Source: Spirochaetia bacterium
GTDB taxonomy: Bacteria; Spirochaetota; Leptospiria; Turneriellales; JAOUOS01
Assembly: GCA_029880265.1 (NCBI GenBank)
Contig: JAOUOT010000014.1
Location: forward strand, 21,192-85,191
Direction: 5' to 3'
DNA: 64,000 bases
Position 1 is the stretch's first letter, and every line of letters starts with the position of its first letter. This document shows positions 26,461 through 33,752 of this stretch, one piece after another. Under the pieces are notes generated by a model, which did not search any database, was not told where the DNA came from, and worked only from the letters and a program-made list of their open reading frames with translations. Position numbers and translations under genes: made by a program.

Positions 26461-26488
26461 TTAAAAATAAAATCAAGAGGTTAAAAAT

Positions 26489-27193
26489 ATGAATAAAATT
26501 AAAAACGGAGCGCTTTTAATAATTCTTTCGATTCTGTTTTCTTCATGCGGTAAGAATGTTGTTAAACCTTCTGTTCCCATAAAAAAGGTGGCGGTGGTTC
26601 AATTTTCGGTTTCAGATTACGGAGGAATGGTTGAAGCACAGGGTTTAGGAAGCGAATCAGGGGCAGTGTTAATGCAGAGTCAGTTAAATCAATTACTGAT
26701 AGAAACAGAAAAAAGTATGGCTAAACTTTGGTCGGTAAAAAATTCAGACGGGTTTGCTTCAAACTCAAAATATTTAAGTATTTCAATTGAAAATCCCCAC
26801 CATAATGTGTATGTTCCTTATAAAGGGAACGGCGCAATGCCGATATTTATGAGTCATAGCGATCTAAAACAAGGGATGGTGCCGCCTCAAGTCGCCATGG
26901 ATATTTGCGATGCTCTGGGCGTAGACGCCATAGTGTTTGTTTTTTCAGAGTGGGCCCTTAAAACAGGCGGATTTATTCCAACGACTAAAGCTTTGACAAA
27001 AAACGTTTTTTCTATGTGGGACAAAAACGGCAATCTTATTGCCTGGCAAAGAGCAAATAAAATGGGCCAGCGTACTCTTGGGGTAGGAAGACTGGTATTT
27101 GTCAATAGGGATACAATTGGTCAATGGTCAGACGCATATCTAGAGGCTCTGGATATGATCTTAGCCAATCCTGAGATTCAAAGTATTCAATAA
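26489..27193 (+). CDS. Putative lipoprotein of unknown function
   Basis: This 234-residue protein has a clear lipoprotein signal (IILSILFSSC, Cys20) and a CAAGAGG-like ribosome site. The mature part begins KKVAVVQFSVSDYGGMVEAQ. It contains DICDALGVDAIVFVFSEW, a pattern seen in periplasmic lipoproteins of the GNA1162/CsgG-like kind that gauge paralogue pairs, and then NVFSMWDKNGNLIAW. I do not recognise a precise family. It is alone on the plus strand between the efflux operon and lpxB, and its leader now holds the MITE-like repeat. Confidence 0.7.
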   Translation: MNKIKNGALLIILSILFSSCGKNVVKPSVPIKKVAVVQFSVSDYGGMVEAQGLGSESGAVLMQSQLNQLLIETEKSMAKLWSVKNSDGFASNSKYLSISIENPHHNVYVPYKGNGAMPIFMSHSDLKQGMVPPQVAMDICDALGVDAIVFVFSEWALKTGGFIPTTKALTKNVFSMWDKNGNLIAWQRANKMGQRTLGVGRLVFVNRDTIGQWSDAYLEALDMILANPEIQSIQ

Positions 27194-27197
27194 AAAG

Positions 27198-27232
27198 AAT
27201 TTGCCGCGGCTATTTTAAGCGGCGAATTTCTT
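27198..27232 (-). terminator. Terminator after lpxB
   Basis: A ten-base-pair stem (27219-27228 with 27198-27207, one G-T pair) has an 11-nt loop. On the minus strand it is followed by TTCTTTTTATT. It overlaps the last codons of lpxB. Confidence 0.5.
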
Positions 27233-28391
27233 CATGAAGAAATGACGCCGCTTTTTTCGCGGCGTCTTTTTCTCCGAGAGCCTTTTTTATAACTACAAAA
27301 TTATTTCTCATGTCAGTTCTGTAAAATTCGTCAAAGCTCAGTTTTTTTAATTCGGGCAGGGCGTTTTTTAAGGTCATTTCATGCTGCAAAAATTCTCTGG
27401 CCAGAAAATCTTTAAATATCATGTTTACGATGCCTATATAAGGAATCTGCATTATCATTTTTCCTATGCGGTAAGTGAGCCACGATGTTTTATAAAAAAT
27501 GAAAAAAGGCGTTTCAAGTAAGGCGCATTCTAAAGTAACCGTACCCGAACAGGCCGCGGCGCAATCGGCTTGCGCCAGAGTTTTGTGGGTTCCCATGGCC
27601 GTTATTGATACATAAGAAGGTAAATTAAAGCTTTTAATTAATTTTTCGGCCGCTTTACCCGATGCGGGAACCTCAAATTTTGCCTCAGGATATTCTTTAT
27701 GAAAACTTTGCGCCAATTCGATTAAAAACGGCATATGATTTTTAATTTCTGAAAAGCGCGAACCGGGCAAAAGAGCGATTCGAGGACGGTTTTTAATTTG
27801 AGAAGTTTTTCGAAAGGGCGCTTTGGCAAGTTTCATTTTTTTTAGGCTTTCTTTTACGTCGTCGGCCAAAGGATGACCCATAAAAAAAGCGTTTGCTTTT
27901 TCTTTTTTATAAAGGGTTACCTCAAAATCATAAAGGCACAAGACAGATTTAAAAGCTTTTTTTATTCTGTGAATTCGCTTATAGTTCCATGCCCAAAACT
28001 GGGGCGATACAATTTTATAACAGGGTATGTTTTTTCTTGAAAGAGCTTCGGCAAGGCGAACGCTGAAACCCGAAAAATCGACCAGAATAACGGCTTTTGG
28101 CTTTCTTCTTTCGGTTTCTTTGACAATTTGATTTATCAGTTTTTTAAAAAACCGGATTTTTTTTACGCCCTCCCAAAAACCCAGGGTCGACATCTTATCA
28201 ATATGAAGAAGAATATCGGTTCTTTCTTTTTTCATTTGATCGCCGCCAAGGCCCCAGAATTGATAATCGCCTTTCTTTTTTAATTCGCGTATGATAGAGG
28301 ATCCAAGAAGATCGCCCGAGGTTTCTCCCGCCGTTATAAGCAGGTTAACCGGCTTTTTTTCGTTAATTTTCTTCGACTTCATATTCTTCAA
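27210..28391 (-). CDS. lpxB: Lipid-A-disaccharide synthase
   Basis: This 393-residue GT-B glycosyltransferase joins 2,3-diacylglucosamine-1-phosphate and its UDP form to make the lipid A disaccharide at the inner membrane. It shows the family start LLITAGETSGDLLGS, then FWGLGGDQM, the central VDFSGFSVRLAEAL and SPQFWAWNYKRI, and the GSRFSEIKNHMPF and CSGTVTLECALLETP motifs of the nucleotide-binding half. The first ATG overlaps purF by 29 nt; an internal ATG three codons later is equally possible. No other lpx gene is in the window. It shows that the cell makes LPS or a lipid A-like molecule. Confidence 0.95.
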   Translation of the reverse strand: MKNMKSKKINEKKPVNLLITAGETSGDLLGSSIIRELKKKGDYQFWGLGGDQMKKERTDILLHIDKMSTLGFWEGVKKIRFFKKLINQIVKETERRKPKAVILVDFSGFSVRLAEALSRKNIPCYKIVSPQFWAWNYKRIHRIKKAFKSVLCLYDFEVTLYKKEKANAFFMGHPLADDVKESLKKMKLAKAPFRKTSQIKNRPRIALLPGSRFSEIKNHMPFLIELAQSFHKEYPEAKFEVPASGKAAEKLIKSFNLPSYVSITAMGTHKTLAQADCAAACSGTVTLECALLETPFFIFYKTSWLTYRIGKMIMQIPYIGIVNMIFKDFLAREFLQHEMTLKNALPELKKLSFDEFYRTDMRNNFVVIKKALGEKDAAKKAASFLHEEIRRLK

Positions 28392-29802
28392 AAAGAGTTT
28401 TTTGGTTAGAATAAGAATCGGCGCTATCTGAATCTAAAGGTACGGGATAGTTTCCGTCAAAGCAGGCCATGCAGTAATTATGGCCGCCCCCGCAGGCTTC
28501 GCTCATGCCCTCTATTGACAAATAAGCGATTGAGTCTACCCTGAGATATTTCTTAATTTCTTCAAGAGTATGCGTAGAAGCGATAAGTTCCGATTTTGTG
28601 GGAATGTCAATGCCGTAATAACAAGGGTATAATGTTGGGGGCGATGATATTCTAACATGAATTTCTTTGGCGCCGCAGCTTCTCAGCATTTTAACAATTT
28701 TTCGCTGCGTGGTGCCGCGCATGATGCTGTCGTCTACAACGATCACTCTCTTGTTTTTAACGACGGCCTCAATGGCGTTGTATTTTAGTTTCGCGCCAAA
28801 ATCACGAATTTTTTGGTCAGGTTCAATAAAAGTTCTGCCTATGTAATGCGAGCGAATGAGCCCAATATGAAAGGGAATGCCGCTTTCGGTAGAGTAGCCA
28901 AGCGCAGATACGGTAGACGAATCTGGCACGGGCATGACCAGATCGGCTTCTACGGGAAATTCTTTAGATAAAGTGGCGCCTAATTTAAGACGAACGTCAT
29001 AAACCGGACGGCTGAAAATAGTAGAATCGGGTCTTGAAAAATAAATATATTCAAATATGCATAAACTTTCTTTGCACTTCTCAAAAGGAAAAAACGACTT
29101 AAGCTCGTTATCTTCAATAATTATAAGTTCGCCGGGTTTTACTTCTCTTTCATATTTGGCGTCTACGATATCGAGGGCGCAGGTTTCTGAAGCGATAACC
29201 CATCCGCCCGCTTTTTTGCCTAATACCAGGGGGCGAAAACCGTTTACGTCGCGTACCGCGTACAAGGCGTCTTTGGTAAGGGCCAAAAGAGAAAATGCGC
29301 CTTTAATTTTTGTAAGAGCTTCAATTAAAGCGGCTTTGAAAGTAGTTTCTTTGCTTCTTGCCAATAAGTGTACAATAACCTCTGTATCAACCGTCGTTTG
29401 AAAAATAGAGCCTTCTTTTTCGAGTTCAAGGCGAAGCTTCCATGAATTTGTTAAATTTCCGTTATGGGCCAGGGCGATAGAGCCGAACTTAGATTCCATT
29501 CGAATAGGCTGGGCGTTTCTTAAAAAGCTTGAGCCAGTTGTGCTGTATCTATTATGCCCAATCGCGACGTCTCCTTGAAGCTGCCTAAGCTTATTTTCTG
29601 AAAAGACCTCGCTTACCTTGCCCATATTCGCGAATCTGAATAAATGATTTCCGTCGGTAGAAATAATGCCGGCGCTTTCTTGCCCTCTGTGCTGCAAAGC
29701 GTGTAGGCCCAAATAAACAAGATTAGCGGCCTGTTTTTGTTTATAAACAGCAACCACGCCGCATTCTTCTTTCGGATATATGTCGATTTTTTTCGTAGAC
29801 AC
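28363..29802 (-). CDS. purF: Amidophosphoribosyltransferase
   Basis: This 479-residue enzyme carries out the first committed step of purine synthesis (PRPP plus glutamine to phosphoribosylamine). The nucleophile is Cys14 in KEECGVVAV, so a 13-residue propeptide would be removed, as in the Bacillus-type enzyme. The glutaminase body shows GHNRYSTTGS and AHNGNLTN. The PRPP loop is VIVVDDSIMRGTT near 355. Cysteines in ACGGGHNYCMACF near the C-terminus, plus earlier ones, suit the structural [4Fe-4S] cluster of the Bacillus type. It overlaps lpxB at its 3' end, an unusual partnership for a purine gene. Confidence 0.96.
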   Translation of the reverse strand: MSTKKIDIYPKEECGVVAVYKQKQAANLVYLGLHALQHRGQESAGIISTDGNHLFRFANMGKVSEVFSENKLRQLQGDVAIGHNRYSTTGSSFLRNAQPIRMESKFGSIALAHNGNLTNSWKLRLELEKEGSIFQTTVDTEVIVHLLARSKETTFKAALIEALTKIKGAFSLLALTKDALYAVRDVNGFRPLVLGKKAGGWVIASETCALDIVDAKYEREVKPGELIIIEDNELKSFFPFEKCKESLCIFEYIYFSRPDSTIFSRPVYDVRLKLGATLSKEFPVEADLVMPVPDSSTVSALGYSTESGIPFHIGLIRSHYIGRTFIEPDQKIRDFGAKLKYNAIEAVVKNKRVIVVDDSIMRGTTQRKIVKMLRSCGAKEIHVRISSPPTLYPCYYGIDIPTKSELIASTHTLEEIKKYLRVDSIAYLSIEGMSEACGGGHNYCMACFDGNYPVPLDSDSADSYSNQKTLFEEYEVEEN

Positions 29803-29865
29803 CTGAAAAACTGTATTACCTTAGAAAAAAATAGAAACCATGCGGCAATTAATTATATTTTGCAT

Positions 29866-30012
29866 GGGGCTTAATAAGTCGTATTTCGATACATTTTCTA
29901 CCGTTCATCGAGTGAAAAATTCCGAAAATAAGGCATTTTTCGTATCGTAGCAAAGCTCGCCGAAGGCTGATGAGGCAGAAAATACTCAATAACCGACTTA
30001 TTACACAGCCCC
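29866..30012. mobile_element. MITE-like repeat, copy 2 (147 bp)
   Basis: The inverted ends are GGGGCTTAATAAGTCG and, inverted, GGGGCTGTGTAATAAGTCG. The flanks TGCAT and ATGCA extend the symmetry, so no clear direct target duplication is seen. It is the shorter relative of copy 1, lacking its 48-base internal segment. It lies between the flaA-like gene and purF and fills most of that gap. Confidence 0.75.
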
Positions 30013-30024
30013 ATGCAATTATTT

Positions 30025-30858
30025 TTACTTCCAGCTGTCTTTGATTTGCGCCCCGGGATAATGTTCCTGGCTTCTGTCGACGAGAATAATGATTTGATCG
30101 ATTATAAAACGATAAAAACCGCTTTGTTCTTTAGAGCTGCTTTTTAGTTTTAAACCGTGAAACGTGAAGTCGTAAAGGTGAGCCTTTTTGGGATTTTTTG
30201 CGGCAAGGCTCCACGGTAAATTTATTTCAAATCTCTGCCAGCCGTTAAAATCTAATGTTGAGATTTTAACGGGTAAAAAAACTCCATTGCTGTTTGAGAA
30301 TAAAGCGTACAGGGTATGTTTTACCGGCTTGTCGTTGTTTATCCACAAGGCAATGGCTCTGGGAATTCCTTGTATGGTTTTTTTTAGATTGTTTGCCGTG
30401 GGCAGATTTAAAATAAGCAAATCTTTTCCCGGATTTTGAAAATGAAATAGAATTTCATAAGAATATTTCGGATCTTTAAGCGCATTTCGTCCGCTTGCTT
30501 TTGCCGATCTATTTGCATATTGACGGTCAAGCATAAACATAAGGGCCTTTTCTCTTTTTACGGGATTTTTGCTTTGCAAAAAGAACGGTTCTTTTTCGAT
30601 AAATTTGGCCGTTATTTCATGAGCCGAACGTTTTTGAATAGACCAGTGTATTTTCTCTTCAAAGTCGTCTATAAGATAGAAATCAAAGGCTTTGCCGGGT
30701 AAAATGCCCTGCCACATGGCTGCCGACTTCTTCTCGACATTTTGAAAGTCGTTTATAGGTTGGCTGGCTAGGTTAAATTTAGGGTCAAAAGGCCCCGTTA
30801 AGATAATAAAAAAAAAACCGATAAGCAGAAGACTTTTCAGGGGAGAGAGCCTGGTCAT
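30025..30858 (-). CDS. FlaA-like flagellar filament sheath protein
   Basis: This 277-residue secreted protein has a signal ending near FIILTG. It resembles spirochaete FlaA, the sheath protein of periplasmic flagella. The features are YLIDDFEEKIHWSI, then GIPRAIALWINND, HTLYALFSN, LDFNGWQRFEINLPW, GLKL, FYRFIIDQIIILVD, and a C-terminus YPGAQIKDSW that closely echoes leptospiral FlaA. FlaA coats the FlaB core and shapes filament curvature. It stands alone, with no other flagellar gene beside it, although FapA is encoded at 33753-35759. The start codon and signal-peptide codons are covered by a strong hairpin plus T run (30808-30872). The call is by pattern and not by alignment. Confidence 0.75.
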   Translation of the reverse strand: MTRLSPLKSLLLIGFFFIILTGPFDPKFNLASQPINDFQNVEKKSAAMWQGILPGKAFDFYLIDDFEEKIHWSIQKRSAHEITAKFIEKEPFFLQSKNPVKREKALMFMLDRQYANRSAKASGRNALKDPKYSYEILFHFQNPGKDLLILNLPTANNLKKTIQGIPRAIALWINNDKPVKHTLYALFSNSNGVFLPVKISTLDFNGWQRFEINLPWSLAAKNPKKAHLYDFTFHGLKLKSSSKEQSGFYRFIIDQIIILVDRSQEHYPGAQIKDSWK

Positions 30859-30872
30859 ATTCTGCTTATCGG
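30808..30872 (-). promoter_or_regulatory. Terminator-like hairpin over the flaA-like start codon
   Basis: On the minus strand CCGATAAGCAGAA (30872-30860) pairs perfectly over 13 bp with TTCTGCTTATCGG (30830-30818). The 29-nt loop begins with the ATG at 30858. Ten T residues (30817-30808) follow at once. The right arm and T run encode LLLIGFFFI of the signal peptide. Formed in RNA, it would hide the start site and could also end transcription. Confidence 0.7.
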
Positions 30873-30940
30873 AAAGTTTTGTTCTAACCGCAAGCTAATT
30901 TCAAATATACAGGATATTTGATAACATAGTAATTTAGGGT

Positions 30941-31552
30941 TTAATTTAACCCTCTTTCGGCAAATTCCCAATTTGCCAGTTTTTCAAAAAAAGTATCGAT
31001 ATATGCCGGTCTTTTGTTCTGGTAATCAAGATAGTAGGCGTGTTCCCAAACGTCTATCGTCAAAATAGGCTTTTTACCATGAGCGAGGGGAGTATCGGCG
31101 TTTGAGGTTTTTTCAATTTTTAATTTACCCTGATCTAATACAAGCCATGCCCATCCGCTGCCAAACTGTGTCGCGGCCGCCGTCTTGAATTCTTCTAAGA
31201 ATTTTTCAAAGCTTGTGAAATCTTCGTTGATTTTTTCGGCAAGCTTTCCCGAAGGCGTTCCCCCGCCTTTGGGGTTCATACTGTGCCAGTAAAATGAGTG
31301 GTTAAATACCTGCGCTGCGTTGTTAAAAATTCCCGCTTTGCCGGCGTCGCCTGCCGTATTTTTAATAATATCTTCAAGCGATTGGTCTTTATGTTCGGTC
31401 GCTTCTATTAGTTTATTTAAATTATCAACATAAGCCTTATGATGTTTTTGATAATGAAAACTGAATGTATGAGCCGATATATGGGGTTCCAGAGCGTTTT
31501 CTGCATATGGCAGCGGTTTTAATGTAAAGGGGGCCTTTTCTTGATTTATCAC
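30941..31552 (-). CDS. Fe/Mn superoxide dismutase (Fe-type features)
   Basis: This 203-residue cytosolic enzyme converts superoxide to peroxide and oxygen. The metal ligands are His33 (FHYQKHH), His85 (NHSFYWH), and Asp167 and His171 (DVWEHAYY). Gln81 in NNAAQVFNH sits where Fe-type enzymes place the outer-sphere Gln, so iron use is likelier than manganese. Translation starts at GTG (31552) with an AGGAG site 6 nt upstream. The gene has its own well-formed promoter and stands alone. A second, Cu/Zn-type dismutase lies at 36751-37275. Confidence 0.95.
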   Translation of the reverse strand: MINQEKAPFTLKPLPYAENALEPHISAHTFSFHYQKHHKAYVDNLNKLIEATEHKDQSLEDIIKNTAGDAGKAGIFNNAAQVFNHSFYWHSMNPKGGGTPSGKLAEKINEDFTSFEKFLEEFKTAAATQFGSGWAWLVLDQGKLKIEKTSNADTPLAHGKKPILTIDVWEHAYYLDYQNKRPAYIDTFFEKLANWEFAERGLN

Positions 31553-31584
31553 AAAATCTCCTGTTTAATTTTATTTTTACAAAT

Positions 31585-31613
31585 ATATTATTAAATAAAA
31601 TAAGATCTGTCAA
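31585..31613 (-). promoter_or_regulatory. Promoter of the Fe/Mn superoxide dismutase
   Basis: Read on the minus strand: TTGACA (31613-31608), 17 nt, TAATAT (31590-31585), about 33 nt before the GTG start. It is the best sigma70-type match in the window. I saw no obvious operator near it. Confidence 0.65.
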
Positions 31614-31716
31614 AAAAAAATATTAATATATTGCCAGTACGAGTTTTTTTTGCAAATTGACGGTAAATATTCTATAAAAACGGCCTCAAGCGGCAACCGT
31701 ATGCGTAAAAAATATA

Positions 31717-32436
31717 ATGAATAATATTTTAATAAAACTTAACGAAAAAAAAGACGCTTTATTTGTAATTTTTCTTTTCTTTGTTTATTTGGGTTCTATC
31801 TTATTTGCTTACATGGTTTTTTTCTGGGTTCCTTCTGACGCAGAGCAGGGGGTGGCCCAAAGAATTTTCTATTATCATGTGCCGACCGCTCTTGTCTCTT
31901 TTCTCGGGTTTTTTATCGCCTTTATTTACTGCATTCAATATCTAAGAACGCGAGATTTAGCTTTTGACAGAAAAGCGGCGGTTTATGCGCTGGCCGGCTG
32001 GGTGTTTACAACAGGCGTTCTATTAACGGGGCCGCTTTGGGCAAAGCCAATTTGGGGCGATTTTTGGAACTGGAAAGACCAAAGGCTTATTAGTTTTTTT
32101 GTTTTATGGATGATGTACGCCGGATATTTAATATTTCGCATGGGAATCGTCGAGCCGCATAAAAGGGCACGTTTCTCGGCGGTTTTAGGCATAATCGCTT
32201 TTATGGACGTTCCCTTGGTATATTTTTCAATTCGTATATGGAACACGGCGGTGCATCCTCAGGCTGTGCTGGCCACAACGAAAAAAGGCGCGGGGCTTTT
32301 TGACCCTTCTATGAAAATTACTTTTTTCTTCGGCATGTTTTTATTTTTATGCAAATTTTTTATTACAGCATGGGTTACGGCGCGCTATTATCTGTTAAAG
32401 CAAATTCAGGCAGAAAAAGAAGCCGAAGAAAATTAG
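31717..32436 (+). CDS. CcmC/CcsA-family haem handling protein for cytochrome c assembly
   Basis: This 239-residue integral membrane protein has about six helices. It carries a tryptophan-rich WWD-like motif, WGDFWNWKDQRLISFF, between helices, and conserved His residues for haem (FYYHVPTAL early and the later TAVHPQ). The length fits CcmC, which delivers haem to CcmE, better than the longer CcsA. No ccmA, B, E or F gene is adjacent. The next gene, 34 nt downstream, encodes a small membrane protein that may take the CcmD place. No clear ribosome site is seen. Confidence 0.85.
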   Translation: MNNILIKLNEKKDALFVIFLFFVYLGSILFAYMVFFWVPSDAEQGVAQRIFYYHVPTALVSFLGFFIAFIYCIQYLRTRDLAFDRKAAVYALAGWVFTTGVLLTGPLWAKPIWGDFWNWKDQRLISFFVLWMMYAGYLIFRMGIVEPHKRARFSAVLGIIAFMDVPLVYFSIRIWNTAVHPQAVLATTKKGAGLFDPSMKITFFFGMFLFLCKFFITAWVTARYYLLKQIQAEKEAEEN

Positions 32437-32470
32437 TAATTATACAAAAGATAAAAATAAGGAAAGAATC

Positions 32471-32896
32471 ATGAAAAATATACTAAAAATAATATTAATA
32501 TTAATGACGGCGTCTGCAATGAATTCTACAGCCGCACAGGAAAGCCGCGTTGACGATATAATAAAACAAGCGCCAGACAATATGAAAGAAAAGATGAAAA
32601 AGTACCTAAGCGTTTCGACAAAAGAGGCGCAAGATATGATAATCGACTTTTCTGATATGGAACTTGTAAACATGAAGCAGGCTTATGAAAATGTACTGAA
32701 CAACGCCAAAGATAATGAGAAGAGAGTGCTTTGGCTTTATCAGGCAGCCGAGGCGAGAAAAGCCGATAAAATAGCGGCCGATAGATTATTTTATGTGGCG
32801 CTGGCTTTAATTCTTTTAATGACATTATTTACGACCTTTGTCGGATATATTTATTTTGCGCAAAGAAGACTAATCTCGCATATGAACGAACGGTAA
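32471..32896 (+). CDS. Small secreted/membrane protein after ccmC-like gene
   Basis: This 141-residue protein has an N-terminal signal (IILILMTASAMNSTAAQ) and a central helical, charged region (about 25-100). A C-terminal transmembrane helix (LFYVALALILLMTLFTTFVGYIYF) is followed by a short basic tail (AQRRLISHMNER). The end recalls CcmD, but the protein is much longer, and I do not claim homology. GGAAAG lies before the ATG. Its stop shares one base with the start of the phosphodiesterase gene (TAATG). Confidence 0.65.
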   Translation: MKNILKIILILMTASAMNSTAAQESRVDDIIKQAPDNMKEKMKKYLSVSTKEAQDMIIDFSDMELVNMKQAYENVLNNAKDNEKRVLWLYQAAEARKADKIAADRLFYVALALILLMTLFTTFVGYIYFAQRRLISHMNER

Positions 32897-33378
32897 TGCT
32901 TTTAGGCGTTATATCTGATACGCATGGCAATGCGCCGAATACGCAAAAAGCTCTCAATTTATTCAGAGAAAAAAAAATTAAAATCATATTACATGCCGGA
33001 GACTTTGGATCGGCTTCTTTTTTATCTTTATTCAGCGATTTTAGGTTATATTTATCGTACGGCAATTGCGATTCGACGTATGAGCTTTCGGCAAATTTAT
33101 TTGCGTCTGAAAACCATCCGTCGCCTGAAAAAGAACAAATTATTTCTTTTAAAAATAAAAATATATTTTGTCTTCACGGAGACGATTCATACGCCTTAAA
33201 AAGAGCCGTAGAATCGGCGAAATATGACTATGTGATAAAAGGGCATACTCATTTTACAGAAGATTATAAATTTGAAAAAACAAGAATATTAAATCCCGGA
33301 GCTCTTTATAGGGCCAATATCATCTCAGCGGGTATTTTAGATATAGAAAGCGATGATTGGCAGGTGATTTCGATTTAA
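32896..33378 (+). CDS. YfcE/MJ0936-type metallophosphoesterase
   Basis: This 160-residue calcineurin-like phosphodiesterase shows the whole metal-site series in order: GVISDTHGN, HAGDFGS, YGNCD, LHGDD, KGHTH and LNPGA. Family members hydrolyse phosphodiesters such as model substrates or 2',3'-cyclic nucleotides; the natural substrate is unknown. It is translationally coupled to the preceding membrane protein gene and ends 7 nt before the convergent gene. Confidence 0.9.
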   Translation: MLLGVISDTHGNAPNTQKALNLFREKKIKIILHAGDFGSASFLSLFSDFRLYLSYGNCDSTYELSANLFASENHPSPEKEQIISFKNKNIFCLHGDDSYALKRAVESAKYDYVIKGHTHFTEDYKFEKTRILNPGALYRANIISAGILDIESDDWQVISI

Positions 33379-33385
33379 GATACTA

Positions 33386-33751
33386 CTAAGCGAGAAAATT
33401 GATATGACCGTCTGAGATACCTTCAGGCTCTTTTTCTTTTGAAACTTTTTTTTCGGTTTCTTTGTCTTTTTGTTTTTTTTCTTTTTTTCTTTTTTCTTTT
33501 TCGTAAATTTCGGCTTCCTGCTCGGGAAGAGTTTTTAACCCGAAATGCGACTCGGTATCTTTTAGCTTTTGCCCCCCTTCAGAAGACTCGCTCTTGTTTA
33601 CCTGCTCAGAACGCTTTTGGGCCTCTTTTATTGCCTTCATGTCAATTTCTCTTTGCTGTTCGGTTCCTTTCGCGATTCTTTCTGCCTCTTCTTTACCTAC
33701 ATGCAGGGTCGCGTTAATGTTTACCTGTAAGTCAAGAGGTTTTATTGACAT
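33386..33751 (-). CDS. Charged hypothetical protein downstream of fapA
   Basis: I start this gene at the ATG at 33751, 1 nt after the fapA stop, because the end of fapA supplies a strong AAAAGGAGATG ribosome site. A longer frame back to 33820 lies inside fapA and is unlikely. The 121-residue product begins MSIKPLDLQVNINATLHVGK, followed by a long Lys/Glu-rich coiled-coil or disordered segment, and ends SDGHINFLA. It has no signal or membrane segment. Coupling to fapA suggests a partner role in flagellar or polar regulation. No family is recognised. Confidence 0.7.
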   Translation of the reverse strand: MSIKPLDLQVNINATLHVGKEEAERIAKGTEQQREIDMKAIKEAQKRSEQVNKSESSEGGQKLKDTESHFGLKTLPEQEAEIYEKEKRKKEKKQKDKETEKKVSKEKEPEGISDGHINFLA

Positions 33752-33752
33752 T

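Noticed and set aside
26270..26476. 68-codon minus-strand frame inside MITE-like copy 1
   Set aside because: The frame spans the inverted ends and is not kept in copy 2, so it is unlikely to encode a transposase or any protein.
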